Positions 8,468 to 18,027 of a DNA stretch of 64,000 bases are shown here, piece after piece. The notes beneath the pieces were generated by a model. The model had not been told where the DNA came from. It searched no databases and saw only the letters and a list, made by a program, of their open reading frames with translations. The position numbers were made by a program, and so were the translations under genes. Positions within the stretch are counted from its first letter, which is position 1, and each line of letters opens with the position of its first letter. Source of the stretch: Portibacter lacus (GTDB lineage: Bacteria; Bacteroidota; Bacteroidia; Chitinophagales; Saprospiraceae); NCBI RefSeq assembly GCF_021533215.1, contig NZ_JAJNKA010000003.1, forward strand, positions 186,001 through 250,000. The letters run 5' to 3'.

Positions 8468-9883
8468 TTAGTTAACATCCCAGTATAATCTGATTCCATC
8501 TGAGTCAGCACCACCAAATGTAGAAAGAATTGCTTTATAATTCTCCTCATTTACTGTAGCCTCACTTTCAGGATACATGTTTCTCAACGGAATTTGCTCA
8601 GAAACATTTAATGGATTTTCAGCAGGTTGTAAAACTGGGAAATCTAATTTTCTCCAGTTTACCCATGCATCATAACCTTGATTATAAAGTGCAACCCATT
8701 TTTGTAAACCAATAGACTCTTTCCAGTTAGCAGCATCGTATGCAACATTGTCTTGAGCTATGAATTTATCAATTGCATCTTGATCATCAATTCCCCATTG
8801 GTTCATTGATGCTGCAATAGCTGCATTATAGTGCGCTTCAGCATCATCAGAAATCCAACCTCTTGCAGCAGCTTCAGCTAACATGAACTCAATCTGAGCA
8901 AGTGAGAAAATAGGAATACCAACTCCTTGAGCTCTTACATATGTAGAATTAGGAAATGATACATCCGCAGGTGCAACATCTGAATTTTCTAAACCGTATG
9001 GCATTGCAACAATCTCTCCACTTGAATTTGCTGGATCAGCAAAATTTACTAGTCTATCATCATTTGTAGCGATCATAAAGTCATAAAGTGTATTACTTAT
9101 TGCAAAATCTTGTCTAGTTACAAATCTTCCGTACCAAGGATTCTGATTAGCAGTCTCCTCTAAATATTGATATACAACAGTTCTGTCAAATATACCAGCA
9201 TTAACTGCAGATGTAAATTGAGCTTTAGCTGTTCCTTCATCAACATCAGAAAGTCTTAAAGCTATTTTAGCTCTCAATGTATTCGCAAATAATTTCCACT
9301 CATCGGTATCACCTCCTAAGATAATATCTCCAGCAACAGCACCCGAACCTAATTGAGCAGCAGCTTCTTCTAATTCTTTGAATAAATCAGCATAAATAGA
9401 TGCCTCAGAATCATAAGCAGGTCCTAAGTTACTTCCCCCTTTTAATGCTTCAGAATAAGGAACAGGTCCCCATCTTTGTACTAAAATATCAAAGTAGTAA
9501 GCTTTCATAATTCTTGCAACTCCAATTTGATTTGCATTAGAACCTCCAGATAAAACTTCACCTGCAGTTTCTGGATTTTCATTTAAATCAATAATGTGCT
9601 GAAGATTTGCTAATGCACCAGTATACCAGCCATTAAAATCAGCAATAACATCTTGGTATCGTGATCCCTCCGTATAAGTAATTTCAGACATGTGCTGAAC
9701 AAATAACTCAGGAGAAACAGCACCCACAGCAGAACTAACCGTTCTTTGAGCACTTGTTAATAACGTTTCAGTACCTACTTTAGTTGGAGCATTTGGATTT
9801 ACATTAAGATCTCCAAAATCACCACACGATGCTAACACAGCTACCGCACAAAACAGATACAATGATTTTATATAAAATTTCAT
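8468..9883 (-). CDS. SusD/RagB-family surface lipoprotein (SusD-like_2 type)
   Basis: A 471-residue SusD homologue with lipoprotein signal (AVLASC, Cys20) and mature start GDFGDLNVNPNAPTKV. Typical marks are MSEITYTEG near residue 66, the block WGPVPYSEALKGG near residue 139, GDIILGGDTDEWKLFANTLRAK near residue 190, and the late block AWVNWRKLDFPVLQPAENP followed by IPLRNMYPESE. It follows its SusC by 27 bp and is the last gene before the operon terminator, so this locus has no accessory lipoprotein between SusD and the terminator, unlike the first locus. Ligand unknown. Confidence 0.93.
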   Translation of the reverse strand: MKFYIKSLYLFCAVAVLASCGDFGDLNVNPNAPTKVGTETLLTSAQRTVSSAVGAVSPELFVQHMSEITYTEGSRYQDVIADFNGWYTGALANLQHIIDLNENPETAGEVLSGGSNANQIGVARIMKAYYFDILVQRWGPVPYSEALKGGSNLGPAYDSEASIYADLFKELEEAAAQLGSGAVAGDIILGGDTDEWKLFANTLRAKIALRLSDVDEGTAKAQFTSAVNAGIFDRTVVYQYLEETANQNPWYGRFVTRQDFAISNTLYDFMIATNDDRLVNFADPANSSGEIVAMPYGLENSDVAPADVSFPNSTYVRAQGVGIPIFSLAQIEFMLAEAAARGWISDDAEAHYNAAIAASMNQWGIDDQDAIDKFIAQDNVAYDAANWKESIGLQKWVALYNQGYDAWVNWRKLDFPVLQPAENPLNVSEQIPLRNMYPESEATVNEENYKAILSTFGGADSDGIRLYWDVN

Positions 9884-9910
9884 ATTATTTTTTAATTTAT
9901 TATCAATTAA

Positions 9911-12900
9911 TTATAGTCCAATATCTAATTTGATTCCAAAAGATCTTGTTCCTGGAAGTCCTCCTCTTTCCTCGAATACTACATTATTAGAACCAGGTAA
10001 GATTTCAGATGGATCAATTCCATCAACTTTAGAATAAAGTAAAAGTGGATTTTTAACAATTGCAGATAATCTAAGTTTTGTGAATTTTCCACCTAAAACA
10101 TTTTTAGGCAAAGAATATCCAATACTCAATTCTCTCCATTTCAAGTAAGTTGCATCATAGATGTACTCTTCGTGGAAACCAAAAAATCTTCCGTAGTAAG
10201 TAGATGGAGCAACGTGAGTAGAATATGGAGATCCATCTTCAAGTACACCTTCTACAAGGATTCCACCTGAATCAGCACCTTCCGTTACTGGGTTTCTAAT
10301 AGGATTTCCAAGATCGTTGTTTCCAACAGTTGCAATTCCTAATCCAGAATAGTTGTTAAACATTTTCGAAACTGAGAAGAATTTCCCTCCAATCTGAAAG
10401 TCAAACATTGCATTGATATCAAAACCATAAACTCTAAAACCAGTTCTTAATCCACCTGTATAATCAGGTAAGATAGACCCCAAGTCTTTTCCACCAGTTC
10501 TTTTGAAAGCACCAGATTCTGAAATGATTTTTTGTCCATTTTCGTGTAAAGTATAACCTCCACCAATTAATGCTCCGTATTCTTCGCCTACTTTAGCATT
10601 CACTGAAAGTCCACCCCATCCTGTACCTCCAATTGCGTCAGCAATCTTATAGTTAGTAAGGTCTTCATACAACTCAACTACTTGAGATGTGTTGTTAGCA
10701 AAGTTGAAAGAGAAATTCCATCCGAAATTTTTCTTATCAAACGGTGTAGCATACAATGTTACTTCATAACCATTACTTCTAAATAAACCAGCATTTACTA
10801 GTGTAGAAGTATAACCTGTTGATCCTGGAATAGAAACAGTTAAGATTTCATCTTTTGAATCTTGGTTATAATATGTAAAGTCTAATCCTAATTTGTCATT
10901 CAAGAATCTTAAATCAACACCTGCTTCATATGAAGTAGAAAGTGCTGGTCTAATATTCGGATCAATCAGTGTGTTTCCTAAACCGAAAGAAGCAGTTGAT
11001 CCATAAGGAGTTCCTGTACTAAAAACATTGTTATTTTGGTAAACTCCTAAATCAGAACCCACTTGAGCATAAGAAGCTCTTAATTTTCCAAACGAAAATA
11101 TTGATGTAGGAAGATCTAATAACTCACTGAATACTAAACTACCCGATACAGATGGGTACAAGTAAGAGTTATCATCCGCAGCTAAAGCTGATGACCAGTC
11201 ATTTCTAATGGTAGCACCTACGTAAAGAAAATCATTATACCCAATGTTCGCAGCTGCGAATAACGAATTGATTTGCTTATTACTTGTGTATGAGGAAAGT
11301 GTCGGTCTATCGATCGATGCGTTTAAGTTAAATAAGTTCGGTGTATTCAATCCACCTACTGTCGCACCATTAAGAGAGTTATAATTATTAAATCTTATGT
11401 TTCCTCCTGCAGTAGCATCAAACGATAATGTACCGAAGTTCTTAGCATAATCCATGATTAACTCAAAGTTATCTTCTCTTGCTCTATAAACTGTTTCTTG
11501 GTAAGAATCAAGATCTAAACTCTGTGATCCATTTCTATATTCTATACTCTGTGAATAATCATCTCTGTGAACACTACCTCTAATATTTAAATCATCTGTA
11601 ATTGCATATGACAAGGTAAGATCTCCGTAATATCTTGATCTTGAATCAGTGTTAAAAGACTCATTCTGAATGTAGAAAGGATTATCCCAGTATAATGGAC
11701 CTGTTTCGGATGGAGACTTAATATTCCATGACTGCATAATGCCTTCAGGAGTTAAGTATTCTCTCATTTTATCAATATCCAATTGTCTCTGGAACCATTG
11801 GTTAAATGAGTTCGCAGGATTTTTTCCATTATATCCGAATTCTGGTCTTGCTCTACCTGAATTACTTACAATATTTAAACTTGTAGAAACTTTAAGCTTA
11901 TCTGTTAAATTATGACCAGCAGATAGTCCAACTGAATTCTTGTTAAATTTAGAATTTGGAAATACACCAGTTTGGTTAACATTAGAATAAGATAATCTGA
12001 AAGTAGTTTCTTCTCCACCTCCTGATATACTTACTGAATTCTGATTTGTTACACCTGTATCGAAGAAATCTCTAACGTTATCAGGATTTGCAGCTAATGG
12101 AATAGTAGTTCCATAGTCAGCTCCTGGGAACCATGACCAGTATGGTCTGTATTGTGTTCCGTCTAAAGCTGGTCCCCATGACTCATCCGCAGAATAATTA
12201 AGACCTTTATAAGTCTGTCCATCTACAGGATCTACATAATCAATAAGGTCTTGGTTATATCCACCAGCATATTCATCTTGGTATGAAGGAAGGATATAAA
12301 CTTTATCCATTGAAACTGAAGAAGAAGCTGTTACACCGATACCTTTCGATTTAGCTCCTTTTTTTAGTGTTATTAATACAACACCATTCTTCGCTCTGTT
12401 TCCGTATAATGCAGAAGCAGAAGGTCCTTTTAAAACTGAAATTTTATCAATATCATCAGGGTTAATATCTGATGCTAAGTTTCCGAAATCCGATCCTGAA
12501 GTAGATCCTGAGAAATTTGAATTCGAAATTGGCGTTCCATCTACAACAAATAGTGGATCACCACCTGTTAAACCGTTTACACCTCTAATTCTAATTTTAG
12601 CAGATCCTCCTAATGATGATCCCGCTCCAGAAATTACTTGTACACCTGCAACATTTCCTGCAAGGTTACTTACAATATTAGTGGATTGTGTCTGAACTAA
12701 GTCAGCTCCACCAATTTCCTGAACTGAATACCCAAGAGATTTTTCCTCACGCTTTATTCCTAAAGCCGTAACGACAACCTCATCTAGAGCTAATCCTTCC
12801 GTTAATATTACAGCAACAGTAGACTGCCCTGTGATATCAACTTCTTGTGTGGTAAAACCCGCATATGAAAATACAAGGGTGTTAATTGCTTCTGGTACTT

Positions 12901-13081
12901 CCAGTGAGAAATTACCGTCAAAGTCAGTAATTGTACCAGTTGTAGTTCCTTTAACGATGACATTAGCACCGATAAGTGCTTCTCCTGATTCATCTGTCAA
13001 AGTACCACTTACTGTTCGTTGCGCCATCATGGTACCTATACTACATAGGAGAGCGAACAACAATAGTGAAAATCTTTTCAT
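9911..13081 (-). CDS. SusC/RagA-family TonB-linked outer-membrane transporter
   Basis: A 1056-residue protein: signal peptide to Ala20, CarboxypepD_reg-like domain about 22-105 (TGTITDFDGNFSLEVP), the connector LDEVVVTALGIKREEKSLG, a plug with LFVVDGTPISN and VLKGPSASALYGNRAKNGVVL, and a long beta barrel. The C-terminus reads FGIKLDIGL, so the last residue is Leu and not the aromatic residue expected for barrel insertion; many SusC proteins tolerate this, but it differs from the sister gene at 3661. It heads a two-gene unit with SusD. The 5' region holds two dyads at 13108-13171. Confidence 0.95.
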   Translation of the reverse strand: MKRFSLLLFALLCSIGTMMAQRTVSGTLTDESGEALIGANVIVKGTTTGTITDFDGNFSLEVPEAINTLVFSYAGFTTQEVDITGQSTVAVILTEGLALDEVVVTALGIKREEKSLGYSVQEIGGADLVQTQSTNIVSNLAGNVAGVQVISGAGSSLGGSAKIRIRGVNGLTGGDPLFVVDGTPISNSNFSGSTSGSDFGNLASDINPDDIDKISVLKGPSASALYGNRAKNGVVLITLKKGAKSKGIGVTASSSVSMDKVYILPSYQDEYAGGYNQDLIDYVDPVDGQTYKGLNYSADESWGPALDGTQYRPYWSWFPGADYGTTIPLAANPDNVRDFFDTGVTNQNSVSISGGGEETTFRLSYSNVNQTGVFPNSKFNKNSVGLSAGHNLTDKLKVSTSLNIVSNSGRARPEFGYNGKNPANSFNQWFQRQLDIDKMREYLTPEGIMQSWNIKSPSETGPLYWDNPFYIQNESFNTDSRSRYYGDLTLSYAITDDLNIRGSVHRDDYSQSIEYRNGSQSLDLDSYQETVYRAREDNFELIMDYAKNFGTLSFDATAGGNIRFNNYNSLNGATVGGLNTPNLFNLNASIDRPTLSSYTSNKQINSLFAAANIGYNDFLYVGATIRNDWSSALAADDNSYLYPSVSGSLVFSELLDLPTSIFSFGKLRASYAQVGSDLGVYQNNNVFSTGTPYGSTASFGLGNTLIDPNIRPALSTSYEAGVDLRFLNDKLGLDFTYYNQDSKDEILTVSIPGSTGYTSTLVNAGLFRSNGYEVTLYATPFDKKNFGWNFSFNFANNTSQVVELYEDLTNYKIADAIGGTGWGGLSVNAKVGEEYGALIGGGYTLHENGQKIISESGAFKRTGGKDLGSILPDYTGGLRTGFRVYGFDINAMFDFQIGGKFFSVSKMFNNYSGLGIATVGNNDLGNPIRNPVTEGADSGGILVEGVLEDGSPYSTHVAPSTYYGRFFGFHEEYIYDATYLKWRELSIGYSLPKNVLGGKFTKLRLSAIVKNPLLLYSKVDGIDPSEILPGSNNVVFEERGGLPGTRSFGIKLDIGL

Positions 13082-13107
13082 ATTAAATTATTTTGGTTAG
13101 AATTTGT

Positions 13108-13171
13108 CACATATTAAGAAATATGTGGCTTGTGAATAAAAATGGTTTCTCTGTTAACATTTTATGTTAAC
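13108..13171. promoter_or_regulatory. Two dyads in the leader of the second SusC gene
   Basis: The first is CACATATT (13108-13115) facing AATATGTG (13120-13127). The second is GTTAACAT (13153-13160) facing ATGTTAAC (13164-13171) with a 3-bp centre, so it can be read as an operator or as a pair of GTTAACA direct repeats 13 bp apart. Both lie 27-90 bp upstream of the SusC start. No TAnnTTTG element is visible here, and no regulator gene is adjacent. A role in control of the operon is inference. Confidence 0.4.
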
Positions 13172-13319
13172 AAAAACTTAATTTTTCCCTACAATTAACT
13201 AAACGAATGAGAACACGATTTGTGATTTTGTCCTGCAAAAAGTTTATTTAATAGAAGAAAACCTCTTATAAATCAGGAACAAAAGAACAAAAAAAAATTA
13301 TTATATCAAAACACAAATT

Positions 13320-14033
13320 TTAACATAAATTATTACGATACATCTGTATTGTACTTTTCAACCCATAGTATAGAGAATCCGCAATAAATGCATGACCTAT
13401 CGATACTTCTTTCAAATTAGGAAGGCTTTCTTTGTAAAATTTTAAATTTTGCAGATTAAGATCATGACCAGCATTAATTCCGATTCCGAGCTGATGCACA
13501 GTTTTACTTATTTCCGCATGCGCTTTCACCGCATCTTCTTTGTCCTGCAAAAACGCTGTTGCGTAAGTTCCAGTGTACAATTCTATCCTATCTGTTCCTG
13601 TTGCAACAACTGATGAAACCATGTCCATATCGGCATTTAAGAAAAGGCTCACTCTAATACCTGCTTCTTGGAGTTCACTAACAATGTCAGTAAGAAAAAT
13701 TTGATGTGTCTTCGTGTCCCATCCTGTATTAGACGTCAAAACTCCTGGAGCGTCTGGAACCAGAGTACATTGATCAGGCTTCACTTTTATTACAAGCTCC
13801 ATAAATTCTTTAGAAGGATATCCTTCTATATTATATTCGGTCTTCACAATATTCTTTAATATAGGAATATCAGCATATCTTATATGCCTCTCATCTGGAC
13901 GGGGGTGAACAGTAATTCCCTGGGCTCCAAATTCTTCACAATCTTTGGCAAATTGATACAAATCAGGATAATTTCCTACTCTAGAATTTCTAAGTAATGC
14001 AACTTTATTAATATTCACGCTTAATCTTGTCAT
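13320..14033 (-). CDS. pdxJ: Pyridoxine 5'-phosphate synthase
   Basis: A 237-residue TIM-barrel enzyme that condenses 1-deoxy-D-xylulose 5-phosphate with 3-amino-2-oxopropyl phosphate to make pyridoxine 5'-phosphate, in the cytoplasm. Family marks are LSVNINKVALLRNSRG-like N-terminus, ITVHPRPDERHIR at residues 40-52, the ELYTGTYA segment, GINAGHDLNLQNL near residue 185 and EVSIGHAFIADSLYYGL near the end. Length matches the family. It stands alone on the minus strand between the SusC locus and the divergent CPBP gene; 83 bp separate the two start codons. Confidence 0.96.
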   Translation of the reverse strand: MTRLSVNINKVALLRNSRVGNYPDLYQFAKDCEEFGAQGITVHPRPDERHIRYADIPILKNIVKTEYNIEGYPSKEFMELVIKVKPDQCTLVPDAPGVLTSNTGWDTKTHQIFLTDIVSELQEAGIRVSLFLNADMDMVSSVVATGTDRIELYTGTYATAFLQDKEDAVKAHAEISKTVHQLGIGINAGHDLNLQNLKFYKESLPNLKEVSIGHAFIADSLYYGLKSTIQMYRNNLC

Positions 14034-14041
14034 ACTTCTTT

Positions 14042-14049
14042 TACATTTG
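14042..14049 (+). promoter_or_regulatory. TAnnTTTG promoter element upstream of the CPBP-cdsA run
   Basis: TACATTTG matches the Bacteroidota -7 consensus and points toward the gene starting at 14117. No clear TTTG -33 partner is visible. Single elements like this occur by chance in AT-rich DNA. Confidence 0.4.
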
Positions 14050-14116
14050 TCATGAAATTGAATAAAGACTATTTATTCAAATAAATTAATACGAAATTAA
14101 TTATTCTAAAACAATA

Positions 14117-14974
14117 ATGTTAAGCTCGATTCTTAAATTATTATTATTGATCGTCGGTGGGTTTATACTTGCTCAGCTTCTTACATTAGGTGTTATGATG
14201 TCAATGGGCCTTGAAATTTCTAATGACAGCTTAGGGAAAGCGAGCTCATTCACTGTTAAGTCCATTTTATTCATAAGCCACATCTGTACTTTTATTCTTC
14301 CTTGTCTCTTATTTGTTTACTTAAACTACAGAGAGAAAAAATGGAATCTGCTAAGGTTAGATAAGGTGCCAAATGCGAAGATATTAGTACTATTCTTGCT
14401 ATTCCTTATGGTTTCCTACCCAGCGGTAAGCTATAGTTTCACAGTGAATTCGTGGATTCCTCTGGCGGACTGGATGGTAAGTCAGGAACAATCCACAGCA
14501 GATACTTTGGAAAAAGTGCTGACCATGAATAACACCTTGGACTTTCTAAGTGTCATTATGATTATCGCAATCATTCCAGCAATCGGAGAAGAATTACTAT
14601 TTAGAGGACTCATTATGGACTTCATAGAGCAATCAACTCTTAATGGACATATAGCAGTATGGGGCTCTGCAATCATATTCAGCCTTTTTCATCTTCAATT
14701 TCAAGGCTTTTTACCTAGATTACTATTAGGGGCAGTGCTCGGATATGCCTTCTTATACAGTAGAAACTTATGGGTACCTATTATATTACATTTATTGAAT
14801 AATGCAGCGCCTGTCGTAAGTTTATATTTCTTCAAAACAGACCTCGCTGCGATAGACCCAAATGATACACCCGAAATCCCATGGTATGCTGGGTTGGCTT
14901 CACTGGTATTAGGTGTTGCAGTTTTATATTTTATTATTCAACTGATTAAAAACGACAAGAGTGCTGAAGCCTAG
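14117..14974 (+). CDS. CPBP-family intramembrane glutamic endopeptidase
   Basis: A 285-residue membrane protein with about eight hydrophobic segments. The CPBP (Abi/Rce1-like) catalytic motifs are complete: GEELLFRG with Glu158, Glu159 and Arg163, FSLFHLQFQG with His192, and IILHLLNNA with His225 and Asn228. Such proteases cut substrates inside the membrane; bacterial roles range from prenyl-protein processing to self-immunity, and nothing here points to a bacteriocin locus. Its 3' end overlaps cdsA by 14 bp, so it is probably co-transcribed with envelope genes. Substrate unknown. Confidence 0.9.
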   Translation: MLSSILKLLLLIVGGFILAQLLTLGVMMSMGLEISNDSLGKASSFTVKSILFISHICTFILPCLLFVYLNYREKKWNLLRLDKVPNAKILVLFLLFLMVSYPAVSYSFTVNSWIPLADWMVSQEQSTADTLEKVLTMNNTLDFLSVIMIIAIIPAIGEELLFRGLIMDFIEQSTLNGHIAVWGSAIIFSLFHLQFQGFLPRLLLGAVLGYAFLYSRNLWVPIILHLLNNAAPVVSLYFFKTDLAAIDPNDTPEIPWYAGLASLVLGVAVLYFIIQLIKNDKSAEA

Positions 14975-15767
14975 AATTATCACAGGAATTATATTTGGGG
15001 TTATCGTGCTTGCAGCTATTTATGGCGGAGAGATTAGCAGCATCCTGCTTTTTGGATTAGTGGTATTATTTTCTTCTTTCGAGTTAGCAAGAATGCTAAG
15101 AAGAAATGTTCAGACACCAATTATGATGTTCACAATGGTTATGGGATTTCTTCCATTTATACTATCTATGTTTTATCCTGCCAAAGGAACATTATTGATT
15201 GTTGCTATAATCGTTTCGTGCTGCATAATGATAGGTCTCGCATCTATGATGATCATGAATCGCGGGGCGAGTTTACTTGAAAAGCTTTCACCATTAACTT
15301 CATTATTATACTTAGGGATTCCGTTCTACTTACTTAGAGTTGTGTTGCTAAAGCCTCCGTTTCAATGGGAATTGATCTTATGTATGATCTTACTGATCTG
15401 GTCCAGTGATACATTTGCTTACATCGTAGGCTCCTTAATAGGAAAGAACAAATTATATTATAAAGTATCTCCAGGAAAGACATGGGAAGGATTTCTAGGT
15501 GCCGGTATATTAACTATTCTCGTTGCAGTGGGTTTAAAATTTATATTCGGTGAATTCCCACTGTTATTCTATATTTTCTTAGGATTCACGGTATGGTTAC
15601 TGGGTGGAATCGGAGACCTTTTTGAATCTTACCTTAAGCGACATTTTCAAATTAAAGATTCTGGGACTTTTCTACCTGGACATGGGGGCTTTCTAGATCG
15701 ATTTGATAGTTTTATATTCGTGCTTCCATTTGTATGTTTGCTAATGATATTTTTTGAGGTACTTTAA
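14961..15767 (+). CDS. cdsA: Phosphatidate cytidylyltransferase
   Basis: A 268-residue polytopic membrane enzyme that makes CDP-diacylglycerol from phosphatidate and CTP, the branch point of phospholipid synthesis. The CDS signature is intact near residues 222-248: SYLKRHFQIKDSG followed by LPGHGGFLDRFDS. The start is GTG (14961), inside the end of the CPBP gene; it gives the normal N-terminus MLKPRIITG and no in-frame ATG lies nearby. It is in line with surE and lpxB, making a small lipid and lipid A biosynthesis run. Confidence 0.96.
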   Translation: MLKPRIITGIIFGVIVLAAIYGGEISSILLFGLVVLFSSFELARMLRRNVQTPIMMFTMVMGFLPFILSMFYPAKGTLLIVAIIVSCCIMIGLASMMIMNRGASLLEKLSPLTSLLYLGIPFYLLRVVLLKPPFQWELILCMILLIWSSDTFAYIVGSLIGKNKLYYKVSPGKTWEGFLGAGILTILVAVGLKFIFGEFPLLFYIFLGFTVWLLGGIGDLFESYLKRHFQIKDSGTFLPGHGGFLDRFDSFIFVLPFVCLLMIFFEVL

Positions 15768-15839
15768 AATCTGTGGTCATTAGAAATCTGTTATTGCGTT
15801 CGATGAAAAACATTGACCTAAAAAATTGAAATAAAAAAA

Positions 15840-16610
15840 ATGAATAAAAAATTAATATTAGTTACAAATGATGATGGAATAACAGCGCCAGGAATAAGAG
15901 CATTGGTAACTGAAATGCAATTACTCGGAGAAGTTGTCGTTGTTGCTCCAGATAGTCCGCAATCTGGACAAGGGCACGCCATTACGCTGACTGAGCCTAT
16001 CAGATTGAAAAAAGTAGATATATTCAAAGGTATAGAAGCTTATGAATGTACTGGTACTCCTGTGGATTGTGTGAAACTGGCTAAGAACGTAATTCTAAAG
16101 GATAGAACCATCGACTTATGTGTTTCTGGTATCAATCACGGATCTAATGCATCCATCAATATCATTTATTCTGGTACGATGTCCGCAGCGATGGAGGCCA
16201 GCATAGAAGGAATTAATTCAATAGGCTATTCCTTACTAGACTTCTCTTATAACGCGGATTTTTCTGCTGCGGCTAGTTATGCTAGAAGAATCGCACATGA
16301 AGTATTGAGAAACGGAATGCCGGAAAGTAATTTATTAAATGTCAATATTCCAGCAGTCCCAATGAATGAGATCAAGGGCATCAAAGTATGTCGACAAGCT
16401 GAAGGTAACTGGAATGAGACTTTTCAAGAAGGAAAGGATCCAAGAGGTCAGAAGTATTATTGGTTGACAGGTGAATTCGATCATAAAGAGCACGAAGAGG
16501 ACACGGATTTATATGCACTTGAGCATAATTATGTTTCCATCGTTCCATCAGCACATGATCTTACGAATTACAAGGCCATTCCAGAATTAGGAAAATTTGA
16601 AAAATTATAA
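15840..16610 (+). CDS. surE: 5'/3'-nucleotidase SurE
   Basis: A 256-residue metal-dependent phosphatase acting on nucleoside monophosphates. The N-terminal VTNDDGITAPGIRAL (residues 8-22) holds the metal-binding Asp pair, DSPQSGQGHAITL supplies the conserved Ser, and SGINHGSNASINIIYSGT holds the conserved Asn. Length fits the family. It follows cdsA by 72 bp and precedes a small membrane gene and lpxB. The surE to lpxB order is one I know from other Bacteroidota. Confidence 0.96.
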   Translation: MNKKLILVTNDDGITAPGIRALVTEMQLLGEVVVVAPDSPQSGQGHAITLTEPIRLKKVDIFKGIEAYECTGTPVDCVKLAKNVILKDRTIDLCVSGINHGSNASINIIYSGTMSAAMEASIEGINSIGYSLLDFSYNADFSAAASYARRIAHEVLRNGMPESNLLNVNIPAVPMNEIKGIKVCRQAEGNWNETFQEGKDPRGQKYYWLTGEFDHKEHEEDTDLYALEHNYVSIVPSAHDLTNYKAIPELGKFEKL

Positions 16611-16615
16611 ATTCC

Positions 16616-16924
16616 ATGTTTAATAAGAATCATATTGTTCTAGGAATAATAATCGGCATATGCTTGCCTGTGGTTGGATATGCTCTAATTATGATGTTAT
16701 TCGAAACGTTAGAATCAGCTGGGATCATGGATGAAGTAACGAGTGGAAGTGCAGGTAGAAGAGTTCGAACTTTATCACTTCTCGGTATTTGTACGAATAT
16801 CATTCCATTCGAAATTTATAGAAAAAAGAGATTTGATAATACCATGAGAGGCCTTGTCTTTCCTACGGTAATATATATAGGAATATGGATTTTCATGTAT
16901 AAGGATATTTTATTCGGTGGATAA
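16616..16924 (+). CDS. Small membrane protein of unknown function between surE and lpxB
   Basis: A 102-residue protein with three likely membrane segments: about 8-29, 51-65 and 82-100. The middle loop has SGSAGRRVRTLSLLGICTN, a basic patch followed by a hydrophobic stretch. It begins 5 bp after the surE stop and its last 8 bp overlap the lpxB GTG start, so it is translated as part of the same message and may set lpxB translation. I recognise no family. A link to lipid A synthesis is suggested only by position. Confidence 0.8.
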   Translation: MFNKNHIVLGIIIGICLPVVGYALIMMLFETLESAGIMDEVTSGSAGRRVRTLSLLGICTNIIPFEIYRKKRFDNTMRGLVFPTVIYIGIWIFMYKDILFGG

Positions 16925-17999
16925 AATATTCATCATAGCAGGCGAAGCGTCAGGAGATCTGCATGGATCACACTTAGTAAAAGCACTGAAGCGATATCAG
17001 CCTTCACTTCAGATTCAAGCATATGGTGGTTCTAAGATGGAAGAGGAAGGTGCGACGATTGTAAGAGATTATCAGGAATTTGCATTCATGGGCTTCTATG
17101 AGGTAGCTAAGAATGCATCTAAAGTGCTAAGAAATCTAAAAGAAACAAAAAAGTTAATCGAAGACTTTAAGCCAGATGCCATTATTTTTATTGACTTTCC
17201 AAGTTTCAATATTAGAATAGCAAAGCACATTAAAGCCCAACTACCTTCAACAAAATTATACTATTATATCTCTCCTAAAGTATGGGCATGGAAAAGTGGA
17301 CGAGTTCATATTCTGAATAAGCTGATGGACGAAATCTTTGTGATTTTCCCATTCGAAGTAGACTTTTATGCTAAATATGGATATGATGTAACTTATGTAG
17401 GCAATCCATTATTAGATGAGATCCAACAAATCCCTGATCTTGAAAAAAAGAAAGATCTCATTGCAGTGCTTCCTGGTAGTCGTCGTCAAGAAATCCAGAA
17501 GATGCTCCCCGTATTTGCTGAATTAGCATCATATATGCCTGATTTCAAATTCGAAGTTTCAGTCATGCCACAATTTAGTATTGATTTTTATCATGCCCAT
17601 GCGGGAAGATTAGCTCCAAATTTGACTTTTTCTAAGCGATCTACCTATGAGATGCTTAATGAAGCGAGTCTTGCGGTAGTTACATCGGGAACGGCAACTC
17701 TTGAAACTGCATTATTCAATACGCCACAAGTTGTAGCTTATAAAACTTCATGGCTTTCCTATTTTATTGGGAAGAAAGTAATTAAGATCAATTATATTTC
17801 TCTTGTCAATATCATCTTGGATAAGATGGCCATTACAGAATTAATTCAGCATGAATTAACTGTGAACCACTTAAAAGCTGAACTGGAGGAAATGATTCGT
17901 AATCCCGAGCAAATCCTTAGTGATTATGCTGCACTTCAAAAACTTCTTGGAAAAGGTGGCGCTTCTGAAAATGTTGCTAGAAAGATTTTAGCAGGTTAA
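16917..17999 (+). CDS. lpxB: Lipid-A-disaccharide synthase
   Basis: A 360-residue peripheral membrane glycosyltransferase (GT19) that joins UDP-diacylglucosamine and lipid X into the lipid A disaccharide. Seen: GEASGDLHGSHLVKAL at residues 9-24, GGSKMEEEGA, YISPKVWAWKSGR near residue 120, VGNPLLDE near residue 160, LPGSRRQEI near residue 185 and SGTATLETAL near residue 260. The GTG start at 16917 sits within the end of the upstream gene. This is the last plus-strand gene before the convergent topA. Confidence 0.97.
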   Translation: MDKIFIIAGEASGDLHGSHLVKALKRYQPSLQIQAYGGSKMEEEGATIVRDYQEFAFMGFYEVAKNASKVLRNLKETKKLIEDFKPDAIIFIDFPSFNIRIAKHIKAQLPSTKLYYYISPKVWAWKSGRVHILNKLMDEIFVIFPFEVDFYAKYGYDVTYVGNPLLDEIQQIPDLEKKKDLIAVLPGSRRQEIQKMLPVFAELASYMPDFKFEVSVMPQFSIDFYHAHAGRLAPNLTFSKRSTYEMLNEASLAVVTSGTATLETALFNTPQVVAYKTSWLSYFIGKKVIKINYISLVNIILDKMAITELIQHELTVNHLKAELEEMIRNPEQILSDYAALQKLLGKGGASENVARKILAG

Positions 18000-18027
18000 T
18001 ATTAATGAAGTCTTTCTGAAATCAAAT

